Shown: positions 58,295-64,000 of the stretch, one piece after another
Position numbering within the stretch: position 1 is the first letter of the stretch
How the letters are laid out: each line of letters begins with the position of its first letter
DNA from: Nitrospira sp.
GTDB taxonomy: Bacteria; Nitrospirota; Nitrospiria; Nitrospirales; Nitrospiraceae
DNA length: 64,000 bases
NCBI GenBank assembly: GCA_029194535.1
Contig: JARFXR010000001.1
Coordinates: 2,364,721-2,428,720 of the forward strand
Reading direction: 5' to 3'
Made by a program: the position numbers and the translations under genes
Notes under the pieces: model-generated
Database searches by the model: none
What the model saw: only the letters and a program-made list of their open reading frames with translations
What the model was told of the DNA's origin: nothing

Positions 58295-60679
58295 ATGGAA
58301 CAGACGAGCCCCTATCGGATCCTTGTCGTCGAAGACAACCCCGATATCGTGATCGGCTTGCAGGACCTGCTCCAGCACGACGGCTACGACGTCACCGTGG
58401 CCGATTGTTGTGCGGCGGCCCTTGCCCAAGTCCGCGAACAGCGCTTCAATGCCGTCCTTCTGGACCTCGGGCTGCCGGACGGAGATGGGTCCGACGTGCT
58501 CAAGGAGATGCAGCGTCTGGACGCGTCCGTGCCGGTCATCATCCTCACGGCTCACATCGCCCAGGAACGCACCGTCGGTTCGCTGATCGAGGGGGCGTTC
58601 ACCTACCTCACCAAACCGTACAACCATGAGGAACTCCGCCAGACGCTGCGTCGCGCAATCGGGGTCAAGGAACTCTCGGTGAAGATGCACCGGGTGGAAC
58701 ATCTCCTCAGCGAAAGCGAGGACCGGTTCCGCTCGCTGGTGGAGTCCGCCTCCGACGCCATCATATTGGCAGACGGACGAGGGACGATTGTGTCGTGGAA
58801 CCGCGCCGCTTCCGTCCTGTTCGGGCATGCGCCGGAGGAGGCGGTCGGGCAGCCGTTGACCATGCTGATGCCGTCCCGTTACCGGCAGGCCCACCAACTG
58901 GGCCTGGCCCGCATGGAGGCGACGGGACAAAGCCGGGTCATCGGTTCCATCATCGAGTTGTACGGGCTCAGGAAGGACGGCACCGAATTTCCCATCGAAC
59001 TGTCCCTGGCGACATGGCAGACGCACGGCGGCAACTACTACAGCGGCATTATCCGCGATATCTCAGCCCGTAAACGGATCGAACAGGCGCTCGATCAGCT
59101 GCGACACCGGCAGACGCTGATTCTGACGCATGCCGGAGAAGGCATCTACGGCCTCGATCTCGACGGACGCACGACCTTTGTCAATCGCAGCGCCGCCGCC
59201 ATGCTGGGCTATCGGGTCGAGGAATTGGTCGGGCAGCCCATGCATCGCATCATGCATCACACAAAACCGGACGGCGTTCCGTACCCGGTGGAACAGTGCC
59301 CGATCCACGCCGCAATGAGGGACGGGAAAATCCGTCGCGTCGTTGATGAAGTCTTCTGGAAAAAGGACGGCACCGCGCTGCCTGTAGAATATGTGAGCAC
59401 GCCCCTCAAGGAGGAGAATGACGTAATCGGATCCGTCATCGTCTTCCAGGACATCACGGAGCGGATGACCGCACAGCGGGCGCTTCGAGAGAGCGAAGAG
59501 CGGCTCGAATTGGTGATTCGCGGCTCCAGCGATGGGTTCTGGGACGGGCAACCGGCCCCCGGACAACATTGGACCTCTCCTCAGACCCACATCTGGTACT
59601 CAGCCCGCTTCAAAGAAATGCTGGGCTACGCCGACCAAGACTTTCCCGACATCCTGGACAGTTGGGCGAGCAAGCTTCATCCGGAGGACCGCGGCCGCGT
59701 CTTTGCCGCCCTCGCCGCGCACATCGACCGGCGCGTGCCATACGACATCGAATACCGGCTGCAGACGAAACACGACGGCTACCATTGGTTTCGCGCCCGA
59801 GGCCAGGCCCTGTGGGACGAGAGCGGAACCGTGGTGCGCATGGCGGGGTCCCTCCAGTCCATCATGGATCGCCGGCGAACAGAAGAGACCATCCGCCGCA
59901 ATGAACAATTGCTGCGAAGCGTGGCCGACAACACCACTGCGGTGATCTATATCAAGGATCCAGCCGGCCGGTATCTCCTGATCAATCGCCGGTTCGAGCA
60001 GATTTTCAACCTGACCACGGAACAGATCATCGGGCGAAGCGACCACGAGATCTTCCCGCGCGACGTCGCCGACGCCTTCCGCAAGAACGACCTCGAAGTG
60101 CTCAACCGGAACACCACGATCGAGTATGAAGAAATCGCCCCCCATATCGACGGCCCCCGCACCTACATTTCCATCAAGCTGCCGCTTCACGACCAGGGGG
60201 GCATTCCCTACGCTATGTGCGGCATCTCGACCGACATTACCGACCGCAAGCGGATGGAAGAGACCCTGAAAGGCCAGGATGTCCTGCTGCGGCTCGCCCT
60301 GCAGGCCATCGACATCGGTGTCTGGAACTGGGATCTGGTGACCGGGCGGATCTGCTGGTCGCCGCACATCAACCGTTTTTTCAACGGCGTAACCGAAGCC
60401 ACCATGCTCACGACGCGCGACTGGCTGGCGCTGGTCTTTTCGGAGGATCGAGCGGCGTTCGCCACCGCGCTCTCCGCAGTCACGGACCAACAGCGCGACG
60501 ACCTCGTGCTGGAACATCGCATCAGGAAACAGCATGGCGGCACCCAGCGCATCGTCTGGACCGGCCGGATCGTCCGGGATCAAGACCGGAGACCGATCCA
60601 TGTGCTGGGTACGATGGGTGGCATCGCCGACACGGAGGGGCAGGAGAACAAATCGAATCCGGGATCGACAGCACGATAG
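58295..60679 (+). CDS. Response regulator receiver with five PAS domains and no catalytic output
   Basis: 794 residues from ATG 58295. The receiver (1-125) has acidic pocket VEDN, phosphoacceptor in LLDLGLPDG and Lys in LTKPY. Five PAS/PAC units follow in order: RFRSLVESASDAIILADGRG, ILTHAGEGIYGLDLDGRTTF, LELVIRGSSDGFWDG with KLHPEDR, LRSVADNTTAVIYIKDPAGR, LALQAIDIGVWNWDLVTGR. It ends after the last PAC without a kinase, GGDEF, EAL or HTH domain. An upstream in-frame start at 58145 lies in unlikely sequence. It is first in a three-gene cluster with a substrate-binding protein and a histidine kinase. Confidence 0.85.
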   Translation: MEQTSPYRILVVEDNPDIVIGLQDLLQHDGYDVTVADCCAAALAQVREQRFNAVLLDLGLPDGDGSDVLKEMQRLDASVPVIILTAHIAQERTVGSLIEGAFTYLTKPYNHEELRQTLRRAIGVKELSVKMHRVEHLLSESEDRFRSLVESASDAIILADGRGTIVSWNRAASVLFGHAPEEAVGQPLTMLMPSRYRQAHQLGLARMEATGQSRVIGSIIELYGLRKDGTEFPIELSLATWQTHGGNYYSGIIRDISARKRIEQALDQLRHRQTLILTHAGEGIYGLDLDGRTTFVNRSAAAMLGYRVEELVGQPMHRIMHHTKPDGVPYPVEQCPIHAAMRDGKIRRVVDEVFWKKDGTALPVEYVSTPLKEENDVIGSVIVFQDITERMTAQRALRESEERLELVIRGSSDGFWDGQPAPGQHWTSPQTHIWYSARFKEMLGYADQDFPDILDSWASKLHPEDRGRVFAALAAHIDRRVPYDIEYRLQTKHDGYHWFRARGQALWDESGTVVRMAGSLQSIMDRRRTEETIRRNEQLLRSVADNTTAVIYIKDPAGRYLLINRRFEQIFNLTTEQIIGRSDHEIFPRDVADAFRKNDLEVLNRNTTIEYEEIAPHIDGPRTYISIKLPLHDQGGIPYAMCGISTDITDRKRMEETLKGQDVLLRLALQAIDIGVWNWDLVTGRICWSPHINRFFNGVTEATMLTTRDWLALVFSEDRAAFATALSAVTDQQRDDLVLEHRIRKQHGGTQRIVWTGRIVRDQDRRPIHVLGTMGGIADTEGQENKSNPGSTAR

Positions 60680-60710
60680 CGACAGCCGTCGCATAAAGGG
60701 TCAGCCATCG

Positions 60711-61706
60711 ATGAGATCGCAGGATGCCAACATCGAACGCGTCGCTCCGCCTCCCGCCCGTTCCGGCATCCGAGCCGTCCGGTCGGTCTTCATCCGCGCG
60801 GGACTGCTTCTCACACTCATCGCTCCGGTCTGGTCGATCCGGCCCGCCGACGCGCAGGCGCCGGACATCGCCATCCTGAAATCCTCCAGCATCGCCGCCT
60901 ACGACCAGGCTATCGAGGGATTCAAAGCCACCGCCCCGTCCAATGCCGTCTACGTGGAATTCGATCTGCAGGGAGATCTTGACCTGGGACGGAAGCTCGC
61001 GCGCAAAATCCGCGCATCCGAGGCCTCCCTGGTCGTGGCCGTCGGACTGAAGGCCGCTCAGGCGGCCAAGATGGAAATTCTCGATACGCCGATCGTCTAT
61101 ATGATGGTACTGGATCCCCAGCGCCACAATCTGGTCTCCCCGAACCTCACGGGCACCCTGCTGGAGATCCCCGTTGAACGCCAATTGAAACTCATCCGAA
61201 CCTTCCTGCCCGGCAGGCGGAAATTCGGCACGCTCTACGATCCGCGCAAGAGCACCGGCAAAATTCGGGAGGCCGAACAGCAGGCCGCCGCCCTCTCCGT
61301 CGAACTCAAGAGCCTGCCGGTCGAAAGCGAAAGGGACGTGCCGCAACAACTGCGCACGCTGTTGACCTTCAATGAGACCCTGTGGCTGATGCCGGACTCG
61401 ACCGTCCTGACGAACGAGTCGATCGGCTTCATCCTTGAATCGGCCCAGGCGCGGGGCATCCCGGTGATCGGATTCTCACCCGAGCTGACCAGGCTCGGCG
61501 CCCTGCTGAGTTTCTCGGTGACCTACGGAGAAGTGGGGCGCGAGACAGGCCTACTCGCGAGACGGATCCTGGACGGCGACAAACGGCTCCCCCTGAAGCC
61601 GATCCCCATCGAGCGGCTCAAGATTACCGTGAACATGAAGATCGCCCGATTCCTCGGGATTGAATTTCCCCGGGATGTCAGTCACCTTATAGACGAAGCC
61701 TATTGA
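60711..61706 (+). CDS. ABC-type substrate-binding protein (PF04392/TrpX-like)
   Basis: 331 residues from ATG 60711. The signal peptide is IRAGLLLTLIAPVWSIRPADAQ. The mature part has the PF04392 pattern: PDIAILKSSSIAAYDQAIEGFKA, VAVGLKAAQAAKMEILDTPIVYMMVLDPQ, RRKFGTLYDPRKS, ESAQARGIPVIGFSPELTRLGALLSFSV. Such proteins bind small ligands in the periplasm. No permease or ATPase is next to it; instead it lies between a REC-PAS protein and a sensor kinase, suggesting a ligand-sensing accessory role. Confidence 0.85.
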   Translation: MRSQDANIERVAPPPARSGIRAVRSVFIRAGLLLTLIAPVWSIRPADAQAPDIAILKSSSIAAYDQAIEGFKATAPSNAVYVEFDLQGDLDLGRKLARKIRASEASLVVAVGLKAAQAAKMEILDTPIVYMMVLDPQRHNLVSPNLTGTLLEIPVERQLKLIRTFLPGRRKFGTLYDPRKSTGKIREAEQQAAALSVELKSLPVESERDVPQQLRTLLTFNETLWLMPDSTVLTNESIGFILESAQARGIPVIGFSPELTRLGALLSFSVTYGEVGRETGLLARRILDGDKRLPLKPIPIERLKITVNMKIARFLGIEFPRDVSHLIDEAY

Positions 61707-61717
61707 GGACCCATGCG

Positions 61718-64000
61718 ATGAGCACGCCTCAATCGCCACAGGCCGCCGGAACTTCGGTCCAGCCGTCCGCCTCCAGATTCGTCAGCCTACGCACCAAATT
61801 TGTCGCCTTCTTCAGCCTGATTCTGATCGTCGCCTGTTCGACGCTGACCTGGTACTTCATCGAAACCAGACGGGCGGCGATGATCCAAGACCTCCAGCAG
61901 CTCGGCACCATTCTCCTCACCAGCGTGGTGAACAACGGACAATTCCGCTACGGCGGCTTGATCGCGGAAGATCGCGCGACGCTCCGGCAATTCACCGAAA
62001 GCCTCATGGCGGTCGAGGACGTCGTCTACGTCGTCATCCGCGGGGCGGATCATATGATCCTGGCCCAGCAAAACAAGCTGGTGAAAGAATCATCCGGCAG
62101 TCTCACCTTTTCGCAGGAGCGCCGGTTGTACCCGGACGAGCAGCTCGCGCTGGAGGTCGCACAAACACCCATCACGGTTCCCCGTATGACTCCCGTGTCG
62201 TTGTCCAAGGAGCACATGACCCTCCTCCCCTCTTCAGCCGAGGAGGAACGGTCCTGGCTCCTTTCCCCCTTCGAGCAGCATCTCTACGACTTCGCCCTGC
62301 CGGTGTTCCGCCGGCCGGTCTCCGATCCGTCCTTGTCGCCTCTGCCGCACCAATTCGAGGAGACTCAGTCCCGCGGCAAAGACCGGGCCAAACCCGCCTA
62401 TCTCGGCATGGTGCAGATCGGCGTGAGCGACGCCCAAGTTCGGACCGCCGTAGCCGGCATGGTCAGGAACGTCCTGCTCCTGACCGCGGCATTGATCGGA
62501 GGCGGCATTCTTGGGGCTCACCTCCTGGCCCGGCGCGTGACGACTCCGCTGAGAAGTCTGGCCGGAGTCGCCCGCCAGCTCACGGAGGGTCGCTCCCCCT
62601 CGACGCTCGTCCCCTCGACCAACGACGAGGTCGGTCAATTGACACAGACGTTCAACTTGATGACGCGGGCGCTCTACGAACGCAATCTCGCGATCACCGC
62701 GAACATGGACACGATTCGGCGTCAGATCAGCCAGCTGACGACCGTGCACCAGACCAGCGCGGCGATCGCCAGCACGCTGGAGATGCACGCGTTACTGGAT
62801 ACCGTGCTGCAGCTGCTCATCTCGAACCTCAAGTTCTCCAGAATGGTCCTGATGCTCCGGCACGAAGACCGCGACACGGCCTATGTTGCGCAGGTAGCCG
62901 GCGTGACGGACGAAATCGCCGAAGCGGCCAGATACCTCACGGTGCCGATCAGGGAAGACGGGACGTTGATGGCCGAGCTGATGCTGCATGCCAAACCGGT
63001 GCTCGTCCACGATATCGCGACGGTGCGCGAGCGCATGCATCCGTCGATCCTGGAACTCGCCAACCGGGTCGATGTCACCTCCTTCGCCCTCGTGCCGCTC
63101 CAGAGCCACAACCAGACGCTCGGATTTCTCGGCGGAGACCGCGGCTCTCAACCCTGCTCCCAGGAAGACCTCGAGATCCTCCTGACGATCGCCGGCCATG
63201 TGGCCTCCGCCATCGACAACGCGAGAACCTATGCGCACCTGGCGCAGCTGACTCAGCATCTGGAATACCGGATCGAAGCCCGCACGAAAGAACTCTCCGC
63301 CGCCAACCGGCTCCTCCAGGAGCACGACCATCGCCGGTCGGTGTTCTTCTCGGTCGCCTCGCACGAATTGCGGACTCCCATGACGGCCATCCGCAGTTTC
63401 GCCGACAACATGCTCGACGGCGTCACGGGTCCCCTGACGGATCGACAAACGACCTACTTGAACCGCATCGGCCACAATCTCGACCGGTTGACCCGCATCA
63501 TCAATCAGTTGCTGAACTGGTCGCGACTCGACCTGAACCGGGAAGTGCTGAACATGGAGCCTCTCTGCGTGCGAGAGATCGCCGATCTGGTGGTCGAGAG
63601 TCTCCGGACCGTCGCAGCGGAAAAGGCGATTACGATGGGCCTGACGTTCACCGAGAACTTGCCGAAGGTGCAGGGGGACCGGGACAAGGTCGAACAGATC
63701 TTCTGGAATCTGATCGGGAACGCAATCAAATTCACGCCGCGCGACGGGACGGTGACCGTGAGCATCACGCAGGCGGATCGCGGAGACGTTCGGATCTGTG
63801 TCGCCGACACCGGTTGCGGCATCGAGCCGGAGCATCTCCAACGGGTATTCGAGGAATTTTCACGCGTGCCGTCGTCCATCCCCTCCTCCCAGGGAGCGCA
63901 ATTGGGGCTGTTCATCACCAAGAATCTCGTGGCGATGCACGGCGGCACCATCTGGGTGGAAAGCACACCGGGCCTCGGCACGCGCTTTTACATCGCCTTG
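61718..64000 (+). CDS. Membrane sensor histidine kinase, C-terminus cut by window edge
   Basis: Open from ATG 61718 to the last base, 761 codons. Two membrane spans (FVAFFSLILIVACSTLTWYF; VLLLTAALIGGGILGAHLLA) bracket a periplasmic domain of about 220 residues. HAMP (RRVTTPLRSLAGVARQL), GAF (about 350-510), HisKA with H549 (SHELRTPMTAIRSFADNMLDG) and HATPase_c (NLIGNAIKFTP, DTGCGI, AQLGLFITKNL) follow. The G2 box reads QLGL instead of GLGL. It is paralogous to the kinase at 22445 over the last 240 residues. It starts 11 nt after the binding-protein gene, so the two are probably functional partners. Confidence 0.88.
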   Translation, partial: MSTPQSPQAAGTSVQPSASRFVSLRTKFVAFFSLILIVACSTLTWYFIETRRAAMIQDLQQLGTILLTSVVNNGQFRYGGLIAEDRATLRQFTESLMAVEDVVYVVIRGADHMILAQQNKLVKESSGSLTFSQERRLYPDEQLALEVAQTPITVPRMTPVSLSKEHMTLLPSSAEEERSWLLSPFEQHLYDFALPVFRRPVSDPSLSPLPHQFEETQSRGKDRAKPAYLGMVQIGVSDAQVRTAVAGMVRNVLLLTAALIGGGILGAHLLARRVTTPLRSLAGVARQLTEGRSPSTLVPSTNDEVGQLTQTFNLMTRALYERNLAITANMDTIRRQISQLTTVHQTSAAIASTLEMHALLDTVLQLLISNLKFSRMVLMLRHEDRDTAYVAQVAGVTDEIAEAARYLTVPIREDGTLMAELMLHAKPVLVHDIATVRERMHPSILELANRVDVTSFALVPLQSHNQTLGFLGGDRGSQPCSQEDLEILLTIAGHVASAIDNARTYAHLAQLTQHLEYRIEARTKELSAANRLLQEHDHRRSVFFSVASHELRTPMTAIRSFADNMLDGVTGPLTDRQTTYLNRIGHNLDRLTRIINQLLNWSRLDLNREVLNMEPLCVREIADLVVESLRTVAAEKAITMGLTFTENLPKVQGDRDKVEQIFWNLIGNAIKFTPRDGTVTVSITQADRGDVRICVADTGCGIEPEHLQRVFEEFSRVPSSIPSSQGAQLGLFITKNLVAMHGGTIWVESTPGLGTRFYIAL

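Noticed and set aside
1-64000. tRNA, rRNA or replication-origin sequences
   Set aside because: I looked for tRNA arms with CCA ends, rRNA segments and DnaA-box clusters and saw none I could support.

Overview
The window is a GC-rich bacterial chromosome segment. Gene style and content suggest a Nitrospira-like member of the Nitrospirota: a chlorite-dismutase-superfamily protein, many GAF/PAS/histidine-kinase genes, and a cyanobacteria-like two-partner-secretion set with CHAT and DUF928 genes. No rRNA, tRNA or other taxonomic marker is present, so the assignment is inference. Two genes are cut by the window edges: an exported protein at 1-216 on the minus strand and a histidine kinase at 61718-64000 on the plus strand.

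Layout. 1-12.7 kb is ordinary chromosome: a response regulator with an HD domain, an exported protein-cinA-thpR operon, a HemQ-type Cld-family protein, membrane and hypothetical genes, an SDR, a ppx operon with two thymidylate-kinase-like genes, and sixA. 12.7-16 kb holds a ferritin-like gene, a PIN/Phd toxin-antitoxin pair, a 154-bp MITE-like repeat and an IS110-family transposase. 16.2-24.8 kb is a hydrolase, a hypothetical protein, a 1019-residue DyP-peroxidase/cytochrome-P450 fusion, a FadL-type porin and a sensor kinase, apparently one lipophilic-substrate module. 24.8-41 kb is an accessory island with seven toxin-antitoxin-like loci, two degenerate gene remnants, a subtilase and the first TpsA exoprotein. 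41-57.2 kb is a secretion island: a zincin-like exported protein, several exported proteins, a second TpsA, a TpsB transporter, a CHAT/TPR protein and two DUF928 proteins. 57.2-64 kb carries small regulators and a REC-multiPAS / substrate-binding protein / histidine kinase cluster.

Most striking signal. Five copies of a 28-residue single-span membrane peptide (25106, 26698, 28901, 30524, 39960) are scattered through the accessory island, most of them too short for ordinary annotation. Each has a Shine-Dalgarno and, 39-68 nt upstream of its start, a good sigma-54 (-24/-12) promoter. About 110-140 nt further upstream four of them have a recurrent tandem palindrome, TGAATC-N6-GATTCA followed by GAAT-N8-GTTC, laid out like an enhancer-binding-protein site. 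The same upstream architecture precedes a sixth, unrelated-looking membrane peptide at 57574 (followed by a small ribbon-helix-helix-like protein) and an orphan promoter at 50450. This looks like an undescribed sigma-54 regulon of membrane micropeptides.

The accessory part is full of repeats: a 352-bp duplication carrying one whole peptide unit, two 154-bp MITE copies, REP-like palindromes, hairpins after stop codons, and a shared leader element upstream of the two putative protease genes.
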